DNA from: a virus
Virus record (IMG/VR): IMGVR_UViG_3300036985_003137
Span: 1-60,725 of that record
Direction: 5' to 3' (one strand)
Length of the DNA: 60,725 nt
How positions within the stretch are numbered: the stretch's first letter is position 1; every line of letters starts with the position of its first letter. Position numbers and translations under genes: made by a program. Under the pieces are notes generated by a model. The model worked only from the letters and a program-made list of their open reading frames with translations. It did not search any database and was not told the origin of the DNA. Below, piece by piece: positions 11,101-18,101 of the stretch.

Positions 11101-13348
11101 CTGTAGGGGCATACTGTTTCCATACTTGACTATCTTTCTCACGAATAAGAGTAATCTTATCTTTCCCTTCCTTCTTACGACGCACATTAGCAGCTACAAT
11201 GGCTTCATCTTTTGCAGCTTGTCCTTCTACAAATTTTTGAAATAGTGCTTTGCTGGCAGTCTTTTCTTCTGGTGTAGCAGTAGGATCATTGATAGCATCC
11301 CAATGTTGACGCATACCCATATTCTTAGAAGATCCATCATAAATCTCATTGGACACAGCATTAGTATCTTTACCTTGATTCCGCTTATTTAGTGTCATTC
11401 TCAAGAGAGCGGTATCTACATCACTGAACATGCTTATATCTTTTTGACCCATAGCTAATGCTGTTGCTGCTTGTGCTTTAGTCAATCGACTACTCATAGC
11501 CAAACTAAGAACACGATTCTTAGCCTTAGTTACTACTTCAGGGTCAGCATGTGTAAGATTATCTACTGCCTCATTAGTACTTTTCTCAGAATTTACTTCT
11601 CCGTGTATCTGATCTAAGGTTGATTTAAGGGAGTCATAATTTACTTGTGCAGACGTTTCTTTTGCTTTTAATGCCGTAACATATCCGGTCATGCTGGGAT
11701 CTGACAGTGCTGCTAATTGATCTTGTTTAAGTTTTATGACTACATCTGCTTCTGCTACCCGCTCTATATTACCCGCTGCCTCTTCAGTCTTCTTAATACC
11801 TTGAAGGTTTGTAATTGTGGTATTAAGACCTTCCTCACTTAATATCTTAGATATATCTGTGACCTTTTTCTTAGCTACTGCAACAAGCTCATCTGCACTT
11901 TTTATTGCTTCGTCATGTATCTCAGTTATTTTTTCAGGTGTATACGGAGTTGTTCCTTCCTTAGGAGGTGCATTTGTATCAATAACACGTTGATGTAATC
12001 CAGTCATTGCTTCTTCAGGTGTAAGAGGAGAGTTAGAGTCTGCTGCTCCTGATATGTCACCTGATTTAGCTACAGCAGCTATACGGTCAGAGCTTTGTTT
12101 ATTCACTTCTGCATACGTACCTGCCTGCTCCTCTGTACTAGCTTGTTGTTCTTCTTTAGTTGTTTTTAATTTATCAACTACAGCATCTTTTGCTACTACA
12201 GCAGTATCTTTAGCTCCATTCATAGCTCTTACAGCCATGTGTGTTCCAGTAGCTTGTCCTAGTGAGGATACTCCTTCTAATACTGCTGATTTAGGATCTG
12301 CTACTCCAGTAGCTGCATATTGACCTGAGTATTCACCTAAACCTTCAGAACCCATTTCTAAGCCTACGCCTGTTGCTGCAGATTTAACTTTACCCATTAG
12401 TGCTTGTGATGCTAATAAGTTAACGTCAGAAGCAATCTCTGCTTTAATTGCAGGTTTAGCCAGCACATCCGATACTAATTTAGGATTAAGTAGATCACTT
12501 GGTGCCATTCGTTTAGCTAGTACATTTTCAGTAGCAGTACGTAAAGGTGCATTTAATAGTGCACCTCCTAAACCTATAGTAGCTGTATCTACAGCACCAA
12601 TAACCCCGCTTTTAATTAAATTTTCTTTTAAGAGTTCATCTCTATTTTGATTAATAAACTGTTGGGCTTCTTGGTTATCCCAAATATTTACACCCTCTTT
12701 TTGAATCATGTTTTGGAGTAACTCATTTTGTCCTGATGCCATATTGCCAAATGTTGCTCCAGTGTATACACCAGCTGCCGTTCCTAAAGGATTTCCTGTA
12801 AGACTGCCTAATGCTCCCCCAATAGCCATGCCCCCCATTGTAGGAATAGAGTTGGGAATTTGCTCTACAACTCCACCCCCTAATGCCTTAAAGTTTTCCC
12901 ATAGAGCATTTGCACCTTTACCAAGAGTTGGTGCATCAGCGCTGTCTCGATAGATGTTCTTAGCTACATCAGTAATACCCTGTCCGGCTGCGGCAAAGGA
13001 TTGTGTATTACCTTCTGCGTCCTTAGCTGCATCATATAAAGCAGATAACTCTCGAGCTGCTGCTGATGATGGATTAGCTTGTCTATATCTCTCGTCTGCT
13101 TGTAACTGTTTAACTGCTGCTTCAGCATCCTTATTGATCAAGTTTATACCCTGATTAAAGGACGAATCTAGGTTGTGCATCCCTTTTTCCCAAGGGCTGT
13201 CTGCCACTGCAGCTAGCGCATTTTGCTGATTAACGGCTGCTTCAGGGCTTAATATATAAGCCTTAAATGCTTCAGTTTTCTGTTGTGCCGCTACTGCAAC
13301 TTCTAGTGCTTTTTGTGTAAAAGTATCTTGAGATATTGGGGATGCCAT
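2192..13348 (-). CDS. Giant virion-encapsidated RNA polymerase (vRNAP), N4 gp50-like
   Basis: The 3718-residue protein is packaged in the head and injected to transcribe early genes from hairpin promoters. Residues 1-880 are Ala-rich and helical with a glycine-zipper stretch (about 168-210), possibly for membrane passage, then a Pro/Thr linker near 820-840. The central T7-type polymerase shows motif I ending at Arg1567 before FNPQ, motif A with Asp1706 (DGKTNG), motif B with Arg1822, Lys1826 and Phe1834, an HSFDS block and motif C with Asp2134. The spacing from motif A Asp to motif B Arg (116) is near the 107 recalled for N4. Phe1834 replaces the usual Tyr, and motif C has Phe-Asp instead of His-Asp. 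Downstream, H2383-E-L-I-H2387 with Glu2459 resembles a zinc metallopeptidase. The remaining 1200 residues are helical, of unknown function. It is the last gene of the leftward virion module. Confidence 0.93.
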   Translation of the reverse strand: MASPISQDTFTQKALEVAVAAQQKTEAFKAYILSPEAAVNQQNALAAVADSPWEKGMHNLDSSFNQGINLINKDAEAAVKQLQADERYRQANPSSAAARELSALYDAAKDAEGNTQSFAAAGQGITDVAKNIYRDSADAPTLGKGANALWENFKALGGGVVEQIPNSIPTMGGMAIGGALGSLTGNPLGTAAGVYTGATFGNMASGQNELLQNMIQKEGVNIWDNQEAQQFINQNRDELLKENLIKSGVIGAVDTATIGLGGALLNAPLRTATENVLAKRMAPSDLLNPKLVSDVLAKPAIKAEIASDVNLLASQALMGKVKSAATGVGLEMGSEGLGEYSGQYAATGVADPKSAVLEGVSSLGQATGTHMAVRAMNGAKDTAVVAKDAVVDKLKTTKEEQQASTEEQAGTYAEVNKQSSDRIAAVAKSGDISGAADSNSPLTPEEAMTGLHQRVIDTNAPPKEGTTPYTPEKITEIHDEAIKSADELVAVAKKKVTDISKILSEEGLNTTITNLQGIKKTEEAAGNIERVAEADVVIKLKQDQLAALSDPSMTGYVTALKAKETSAQVNYDSLKSTLDQIHGEVNSEKSTNEAVDNLTHADPEVVTKAKNRVLSLAMSSRLTKAQAATALAMGQKDISMFSDVDTALLRMTLNKRNQGKDTNAVSNEIYDGSSKNMGMRQHWDAINDPTATPEEKTASKALFQKFVEGQAAKDEAIVAANVRRKKEGKDKITLIREKDSQVWKQYAPTDLIDGIEAQAVPGNYTVGDDTFQKTLATGISPYGRIQQEVHDLKSMLGHVTGKTAAPTTSAPPPIVPPTTTTTTTTNTKATTSNPPVVKSTDSVGTEGGATESINNTAKTPVGKEITVTLPANAKNKTNIALSNIATHIIGEEAKGKKSISAFITKQWRDHATKSSLDIVNSTVYSKDDVIFLNVNKEFDHKNITKSVNAGIEKGASFMTFDKDQRDKDAHNETTDPQAGEKRAAALLESKSYTETPQETIEGIKYSLWTAPGKTNSSTTGTTTNTQDPGNISTEEDTTFEEDNTTPDPDALNKMIAEEKAVTNNPEAVVTTRVPNEVDKLEEALYQRHAEEIRDLGDENDRTEQDIEKYEKALAALKIKHEAEIAEFPAKSSELSSLIAGREYNQTDEAKADKRIQDRTSETLIQKLGSTVLTKTRDVISSIKSIAALIKLNKGQDVTKEQNDAFKHFRDLKTDLSNTILAGFSAQGFTAKGGNIVNIKSTPTNERRDRSSDLINVEEDGTLSIDDNLASAFAASAYSYIVSLEGRIPTGDMANALVGRKEKNTPVALLRLFPEATSTQNAAANEIGQTVLKLLAIKENSATPDNISPELATSIGGRVIAALIKDKYLESFEISEMDIQLAQDSKYYKDLPPAQKTADQKKPHSFIKLAQGAPVNGKTRLSDKVSELIIYNRTSKQFISKLFDNEKEAEIIRTEAFNYVQDNNHIVPSRIRDDIAAENKVAYGVAATTSRAFMGFSDTNQELIAGNVALYSPSGTHPLVHADLMPGVEASQKGILDSINKLKGFMAGYPSLEDIAVFFSTEMYVQQRTGIVGQVFNPQSSKVIRWLMSHKSWETTIKLDGSDTLKMDVFEQFVAESLDLKTAAQLNEDLDNKYSKYQPAIDALVRLLEQGDNGTLTEEDQSIVVATVQEAKTDTHAFAGLMALAQRQFAQNNGDDSFTTTITSESDGKTNGAAIATNLLGAHLTVEESIEFNKQFGIYTLEDALTHFDDYKSKGGKDLYMNTAMQAVVRLTAAATKGIKLKITKYKTQHVLGKQVLITLRAIEHFIGKMKKENTNDPSDSLREVVKEPILMFFFGAGINTALVKTSSDFIITIKDVISKAYASRELENAETRASIITALNTIAALHPQHSGTYTPIPANTSALKLMGYIQKGENIIQDPSPIFNHGLETAIRATYEITIGKSITDSMKVTFEHFLEHTKKINTAVRIMGTIAANQYEKRVAASISKGTLEFVKDQTKGVTMEFSGTLDPNNISDTRRALEGLSNEEMDKILDGMILEGGLPMLPTASSDPDNIYTGMLLMEDTNIPDDNRNHDINVITGADKIQSKLYAAMVRRFGPMAVATISRMTHSFDSAVMYLAREKARKDGVVTLNLFDAAVGGIDGLPIMTKYLNEAFLELMISYSPTQALADTIERQIVWLSKQDLTTEELDSINDMVATESKKLGWTNLADMHRDLQAQAISVDRVKLEALNATGSANQYSRNGAEALVTDEYRESIEKKLSEINKPKDMAALNKATHKLGMSITPSTLIDTLQKATTFGEIHEELKAALSVEKEEAYKLKLLEQIVPLLPDNLEIYYLDPEVDGEAHTYKDDLGRFISDEDGQRIIIMTPKMGQTDSIAAVLLHELIHASIANTIDKSQQGITLGSDSLNIKARNAINSLERLRTSIEEANPGLVEQYGDFLAQPNAVTSKEAKFAMLQEFVAHGLTDTDFQKNVLNKIKGVISKRWEQFTNAVKHLLGLTDKDATGLRTFIDDISDLIDVAKETKEVYQANLNLPMKANATTNFSTTETFDALSSNTTDAAFETHLKSLLNSVVTKLHGPFGVIKSAIKSKKLDAAGVWKRNASENLTPLSKELVKSGLVTDSKQAFVMEQVYATIAAFGKGNELHTFQAYRDLRALYESVRTTLTPNEFYGSDFGTTSTKEAEHLYDSIFKVTLNAEGKSDYLARFAAVGLTNPGFHALLDKHVVNKTSKGKQSWAKKLQSIFEKILDAIHGWTSTHESSLSNHRLDTLISKLVDTELSYQAVLELQREAEASPIRDVESKLDKLANAAGKSVITGLDSHFVQHNRFVLVRAIAGLVKKHVSHKQQEFLSMMLTLLNDPKKGSKLGVVAGLINNVKGYDQWVELLRLGRDLLDKDRKTMIDSTTKNVLETFVNKGKNLTPAVKNAITAVVLKSNMSALLKGYSLQEMQNLLADPTKLEEHITAQSLELKNALTSSDATYNQMLTNAEGLGYYSATGEVKVKVLKRNVYQIIHSFGEANNKLTQTKIDEIEPMVSKLATLFTLRHTPEVDRAAVSEVMKIEAARPKEEVNGMEYALLMHAHLAHIELTNIYDSDPSKAPFGNIHEKYNPFTKIRVGDDKEGKRLRELGYEQVGELQRDPDDADQSPRHYYVQRDMKPPSQVGGVMQMGSNSSTEVRVTTGEQNLNTPEGLKEAEARAHIKSKRSSMKAATYAIAFNPNIAEAYMAPEYNSEGVITNWVYLMSENMKNSVLERRNSFDAVLGTLAGSLLGKQSTEEHNKEAMKALFDNFTASNAVDRQKMVEVGPKSEDAELRSIWYRLPEKTKAAALDIFGNEHIMVNNQTLDMVFGYRKVSMAAPFERANNERAHRLEAGQSDNIMDLKSINIIQKLVISFVEESLEMSAKARGKSPAEAKRYAKRAAMFVTRAEAGWQEIVSDMKDKIVVVSGTVLLGNIFSNVSRLMLEGIPLKNMAHYFSVAFKGATQYLNDKKHLDALLLKKELGRATKEDERQIIQLQDAIKRNPVTPLIEAGLLPTIVEDLDADAEFGFRTQLEKQFDIMSEGIPASALTALKAVLMTRESGAYKALAHITQLSDFVARYAMYQHQMNKTNPMVHIDAVARANSAFVQYSTPMQRTLQYSDDMGFTLFTKYFLYIQKELVRISKEQPGRVMTMLLFNQLVHLGPVITDSSLIHHAGYNPLRDGVFGYWDSLYKRMTIGLLV

Positions 13349-13385
13349 GATGATTCCGTTTTAATGGGTAACTGTTAGAGGAATA

Positions 13386-15029
13386 TTATTTAGATAAAAG
13401 GCGTAATGCGTCTAACTCACGCCGTGCCCTTCTACGTCCAACATCCGTATAGGGTGTAGGGGGTTGAGCTAGAAATGTCTCTAAACCTTTTATTTTAGTA
13501 ACTCGTGCAATTGCATCTTCCTTCTTTAGAGCTTCTTCTCGTTGTTGAGCCTGATCTACTGCACGTGCTTTATTTTTTTCTGGGGTAAATTCAGAAGCAG
13601 TAAAAACTTTAGATTTTACATCTGGCTTAGTATCTTTTAAAGGCTCCCCAAAAACCCCCCCCTCTGGTGCTATTTCCGCTTCTTTTTTTAATCTAGCTTT
13701 TTCTGTTTTAACCTCTAGATTTTTAACAGCTTCCTGCTCTTGGGCTACTAATTTAGGCTTACGACTAACTAGGGTATTCTCATACTCTAAAGCTGCTCTC
13801 ACATTATCAGTAGCTAATCGAGCGTCTGTATCTAAACTAGCACTAATCTTTTTCCTTCCCTCATCAGATTCAAGATATTTTTTTAGTTGTTCTTTAATTT
13901 CACTAGAGCTTGTTTTATTAAGCCATGTACCTGGGTCTAAATTAGACGCCCCTATAATTGTTTTTAACTCATTTAACGGCAAATGGTCTATATCTAAGTC
14001 TTTATTTTCTTTCTTTAAAGCCAACACAGCAATATTATACTTATTGGCTAAATCAACTGCGACTTCAGGGGCTACTTGAGAGTCTACAAGAAATTTATTA
14101 ACAGCATCAGAAGAGGCATATGCAGCTCTGTGTGTTGCTAACGCTACATCAGTCTGGCCCCTACGTTCCGCTGCACTTTGTACTACAGCATCTGCCCTTA
14201 ATTCAGGGGCTTCTATAGCCTGAAGATAGCTGTCTTTACTCTGTGCTATCTCAGCATTTGTCTTAGCTGCTGCCGCTGTTGCCTCTAATTCCTGTCCTGT
14301 AATCAATGCCTTAGTTTTGTCTGAGGTAGCAGCATTAGATGCAATGTCATATTTCTGTTGTGCTTGTGGAACCTGTAGTTCTACAGTTTTTTCACCAATA
14401 TTAGCTAACTCAGGTGTGATTCCTAATATTGCTGCTGCTTCTGCCCTAGCAATCTGTGATTTACTTTTTTCTAGGTCTCCCCATGTTTGGTTATTCGAAT
14501 CTGATAAACCAGTTAATATTTTAGCTTTAAATAAATCTTCGTTGGATTTAGTACCGGCATTTAAACCAAAAGTTTGAAGCTCCTCAGATAAGTTTTTAAA
14601 TCCAACATCTGTCTTGCCTTGAAGTCTTTGTTTCTCTAGTGGTTGTTCAATGGTAGCTTTATCAGCATTAAATCCTGACGTTAAAGCACTTTCTCTAGCA
14701 GTATATTGTTTCTGGGCATCTGACATAATTGAAGAGATGAGTGTACCTGCACTGCCTTTATCATTCATACTTCCAGACAGCTCTTGAATTTTAGGCATTA
14801 CAGCATCTACCTCACCTACATTCTTAGTACCAGCAAGCAATGATTTAATAGCATATGACTTAGCCTCATCCTGCTGCTTCATAACATCTGTATTTACTTT
14901 ATTTAATTGGGTTCCCATATCTTTGAAAGATTCTGCTGCACTAGTAACTCCTTGTGAAGCCAGAAGCATTCCCTTAAATACAGCATCATTAGAGGGTGCA
15001 TTTACGTTTTGCCATGATATTTCAGCCAT
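13386..15029 (-). CDS. Internal virion protein, N4 gp51-like
   Basis: A 547-residue protein dominated by Ala, Lys, Glu and Gln in long predicted helices, with no recognised enzyme motif. It lies between the giant vRNAP and a 155-residue gene, the place of N4 gp51, a head protein thought to be ejected with the polymerase. I chose the ATG at 15029 (MAEISWQ) because AGAAGGAT precedes it at proper spacing; a longer frame starting at 15056 lacks such a site. It overlaps the upstream gene by 8 bases. Role inferred from position. Confidence 0.75.
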   Translation of the reverse strand: MAEISWQNVNAPSNDAVFKGMLLASQGVTSAAESFKDMGTQLNKVNTDVMKQQDEAKSYAIKSLLAGTKNVGEVDAVMPKIQELSGSMNDKGSAGTLISSIMSDAQKQYTARESALTSGFNADKATIEQPLEKQRLQGKTDVGFKNLSEELQTFGLNAGTKSNEDLFKAKILTGLSDSNNQTWGDLEKSKSQIARAEAAAILGITPELANIGEKTVELQVPQAQQKYDIASNAATSDKTKALITGQELEATAAAAKTNAEIAQSKDSYLQAIEAPELRADAVVQSAAERRGQTDVALATHRAAYASSDAVNKFLVDSQVAPEVAVDLANKYNIAVLALKKENKDLDIDHLPLNELKTIIGASNLDPGTWLNKTSSSEIKEQLKKYLESDEGRKKISASLDTDARLATDNVRAALEYENTLVSRKPKLVAQEQEAVKNLEVKTEKARLKKEAEIAPEGGVFGEPLKDTKPDVKSKVFTASEFTPEKNKARAVDQAQQREEALKKEDAIARVTKIKGLETFLAQPPTPYTDVGRRRARRELDALRLLSK

Positions 15030-15489
15030 GATTATATCCTTCTTCCTTAATACCATACTGTTTCACATAGTCTGCAGCTGATTGCTCAGTTCCACGATAA
15101 CCTGCACTGTTTGCCATAGCTATACGTCCTTCCTGTTTATCAGCTAACTGTGCATTAGTTAATCTTGCTTGGCTAGTAAAGTTATTCCAATATTGCTGTT
15201 TATTAGCTGCTAGGGTCTCTTTAGCTAAACCATAATTCTTCATGCCTAAGTATGCCTGCATACCACCATTGATTGCTTGAAGGCCCCCCATACCTAGAGC
15301 AATGCCTTGACCCATAGCTTTTGATCCCCATCCTGATAGTGGATCACCTGTCATATTAAAACCTGATTCTGGGCTACCATAACTACCCCAATTTGCTGCG
15401 TTGTTTTGTTGTTCCCACATGTTTGGGTCTACTGTATTTTGATCATACATCTGTGGTTGGTAGACTCCGTTATATGTGTTAGTCGCCAT
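15022..15489 (-). CDS. Small internal virion protein, N4 gp52-like
   Basis: A 155-residue protein. The first half is rich in Asn, Gly, Gln, Tyr and Met with a Gly-rich hydrophobic patch (GQGIALGMGGLQAINGGMQAY, about 59-79). The second half is helical and Gln-rich. Size and place agree with the small head protein N4 gp52. It is separated by 3 bases from the upstream gene and overlaps the downstream gene by 8, so it is translated within the virion operon. No enzymatic motif is visible. Confidence 0.7.
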   Translation of the reverse strand: MATNTYNGVYQPQMYDQNTVDPNMWEQQNNAANWGSYGSPESGFNMTGDPLSGWGSKAMGQGIALGMGGLQAINGGMQAYLGMKNYGLAKETLAANKQQYWNNFTSQARLTNAQLADKQEGRIAMANSAGYRGTEQSAADYVKQYGIKEEGYNHG

Positions 15490-15492
15490 AAA

Positions 15493-18033
15493 TTACTCCT
15501 CTTTTGTATTGTGAATTGTTTCGTTTAAAGTAGGTAAGGTTAATAATATATCACAGAATGTAGATAACATATCAAAGCAAGCTACAGCTGGATTACCATT
15601 GTGAATTACCCTATCAAAATAGTCACCAGGGTTCTCTCCTGGAATCGTAAATGGTTCAAGTATGATTGAGTTATTTTCTAACAGGTCTTGAGCTTTTTGA
15701 AGCTCTACATCATTCTGTTTAGTAAAATCTAAGAATGATTTATACTCATCCTGCACATTTTGAATCTGATTCATGTACTCATTATTTGCTGCTGACATTA
15801 AACCCGTTGCTATGGACAATATAAATGTAGCTGGTGCCATTGTTGCACCTGCTACTCCAGCAAGCATGTTTAATCCTTGAATACTTCCTACTGTAAGTGC
15901 TGCTACTGCTACTACAATTGCTAAAATAAATGCAGCTGTAGGTCCTATTAACTTAGCTACAGCTTTTAATATAAAGTGTATTGCTGTCATGACAATAGCG
16001 GAGATAAGAATAAATGTAACTATCGTCATTATAGCTAATGCAATAAACCCTGCCTTAAGCATTGCTACAGCTAAGGCTAACATATACGGAAGAAGTGCTG
16101 GGGCAAAGATTGCTACTAATACAATAATTACAATAATAATAATGATAACAAAAATCATAAATATCCCTGTTGACCACCAAGGAATCTTTGTTTTCGTAAT
16201 AATTTCAGTGTTGTAGATTAAGTGTTGTCCTCTACTATATAGGACCTCCTTCTTTGCTAATGAATATGTACTTGTGATTCTAGTATCTATAGGGACTAAT
16301 AGGTGTGTCTCAATACCATCACCCGCATCATTGTGTCCTAAAGTAGATTCTCTATGGGTAGCTGATTTACCTGAGCCAATAAAGTAAGTCATCTTTAATT
16401 TTTTTACTTTCACATCTATGGCAGTAAAATCAGAATTTAAAAATGTATATGTGTGTACGCCATTAGCATAGGACATGCTGTATGTTTTAGCTGTCTTAGC
16501 TCTTACAGGCTCATATCTATGTGTAATGGTAATGCCATGATGCTGTAAGGATATTTTAAAACGTTTATCTTGAATAGTAATTGCATTATAATTTTCAGCC
16601 CCTAAATTAGCTAAATTTGTTAATAAGGCTTGACGTACATTCTCAGTCTTGTTATTTCCAACAGTTAAAAATACATCAGCATCAGATTTATTATTAGGAT
16701 CTGTAGCCCACTGACTAAAGAATGCATGTAAGTATTGAATATCAACTTCATTCGTTGAATTAGCAGAGGTAGCCATTACCATTATGATACTTTTTACGTC
16801 TTTAAGTTTGGGATTTATTTTCTTCTTTGTTTTTCCATTAGCATCTTTAACAGGTGCAGTTTTATCTCTAGTTAACGTCTCTTCAAATGTGCTAGACATT
16901 GGGTCGCGATCAACATACGTTTCCTGTTCTCCTGTTTTTTCAGTGATATCTTCATTATGAATTTGATTACACATATAATCATAATCTAAACCAACAGTCT
17001 TTAAGATTCGTTTAGTGTCTTTGTATGCTTCAGTTGTTTTATCTATTGATTGATCAATCTTATCCCAGCGTAAATAAAAGAATGGGAATAATCCTCCTTC
17101 TACAGTAGACACTTGTGGTTTAGTAAATATAGTTTCAGCTTTATCTCTATCTGATAACCAATCTGCTTCCTTAGTTATAAATTTAACTACATTATTAACT
17201 GCATACTTAATTTGATAAAAATCATTACTGTAATAGGGGTTAGTCTCTACATCTGTAAGAGGATCTATCTTACTTTCAATAGCCGACATATCGGGTGTAA
17301 GAGTAAACTCTTTGAGTACAGTACCTGGAACTGATGTAGGGGAGGTTACGGGATCAACTACTTGATTGTATGCATAGTAAACATGAAATGTAACTTTGTT
17401 TATTTTAGGAACAGGATTGTTATAAACCACTTTAGTAGATTTATCTACATAGGATGAAGAGTCTCCCGCATACGCACGTGTTGGTGAGTATTCAGACTTT
17501 GTTGGTCTACCCCAGGGATCAGTAATATTACTTAAGTAGGGAGATTCTTCCTCTTCAATATTTAATACTAGGTCATCTAAATAAACAGTCTGTTTTAATT
17601 GTGCGGATAGCTTACCTAATTTATTTGTAGTAGGGTCGTATTGATGATCTTTAATTAATTCTAACCAGGCTTGGTGATATAGATTTAGAGGCATAAAGTA
17701 TGAATACTCTAATCGAATATCTGTTACCTTTACTTTTTCTGCTAAGGCAAGTGCAGCTATAACAGCAGTATCCCCATATTGCATTGCAAGGAATTGCCCC
17801 GTTGGAAGACCATAGAAGTATTTCTTTTTAGCAGCATTATAGATTAAGTGCATTTTCCTACCAATACCCTCAACTAGTTTATTTTCTACTGTATCTGATA
17901 AATTCTGATTTTTTATAAGAGCTTCAACTACCCCAGTTCGCAGTGATTCCGGTACCTGATTGTCTGGTACTAGACGCATAGCTTGTGTAGCTACAGTAAT
18001 TGTTGTTTTTATTTTACTCGTGAATAATCCCAT
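15493..18033 (-). CDS. Large virion protein with a C-terminal membrane block
   Basis: 846 residues. About the first 590 are mixed soluble sequence rich in beta segments. Residues about 600-740 are extremely hydrophobic, beginning with WWSTGIFMIFVIIIIIVIIV and continuing through four to six probable transmembrane spans with Ala/Ile/Val runs. A soluble helical tail follows. The place matches the N4 gp53 region. A membrane block in a virion protein suggests insertion into the host envelope during genome and polymerase delivery, but this is inference; no enzyme motif is seen. The start is supported by being the first ATG after the upstream terminator. Confidence 0.72.
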   Translation of the reverse strand: MGLFTSKIKTTITVATQAMRLVPDNQVPESLRTGVVEALIKNQNLSDTVENKLVEGIGRKMHLIYNAAKKKYFYGLPTGQFLAMQYGDTAVIAALALAEKVKVTDIRLEYSYFMPLNLYHQAWLELIKDHQYDPTTNKLGKLSAQLKQTVYLDDLVLNIEEEESPYLSNITDPWGRPTKSEYSPTRAYAGDSSSYVDKSTKVVYNNPVPKINKVTFHVYYAYNQVVDPVTSPTSVPGTVLKEFTLTPDMSAIESKIDPLTDVETNPYYSNDFYQIKYAVNNVVKFITKEADWLSDRDKAETIFTKPQVSTVEGGLFPFFYLRWDKIDQSIDKTTEAYKDTKRILKTVGLDYDYMCNQIHNEDITEKTGEQETYVDRDPMSSTFEETLTRDKTAPVKDANGKTKKKINPKLKDVKSIIMVMATSANSTNEVDIQYLHAFFSQWATDPNNKSDADVFLTVGNNKTENVRQALLTNLANLGAENYNAITIQDKRFKISLQHHGITITHRYEPVRAKTAKTYSMSYANGVHTYTFLNSDFTAIDVKVKKLKMTYFIGSGKSATHRESTLGHNDAGDGIETHLLVPIDTRITSTYSLAKKEVLYSRGQHLIYNTEIITKTKIPWWSTGIFMIFVIIIIIVIIVLVAIFAPALLPYMLALAVAMLKAGFIALAIMTIVTFILISAIVMTAIHFILKAVAKLIGPTAAFILAIVVAVAALTVGSIQGLNMLAGVAGATMAPATFILSIATGLMSAANNEYMNQIQNVQDEYKSFLDFTKQNDVELQKAQDLLENNSIILEPFTIPGENPGDYFDRVIHNGNPAVACFDMLSTFCDILLTLPTLNETIHNTKEE

Positions 18034-18051
18034 ATATATGTATCCTAATAA

Positions 18052-18077
18052 ATAAAAGGAAACCGAAGTTCCCTTTA
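18052..18077 (-). terminator. Terminator with UUCG loop, leftward
   Basis: Read on the minus strand, AAAGGGAAC / GTTTCCTTT closes on a UUCG tetraloop (C-UUCG-G) and is followed by TTATTTATT. It lies in the 68-base gap between the 627-residue and 846-residue virion genes and probably lowers expression of the distal genes. Confidence 0.7.
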
Positions 18078-18101
18078 TTATACATCAGTTCGTATCTCGC
18101 T

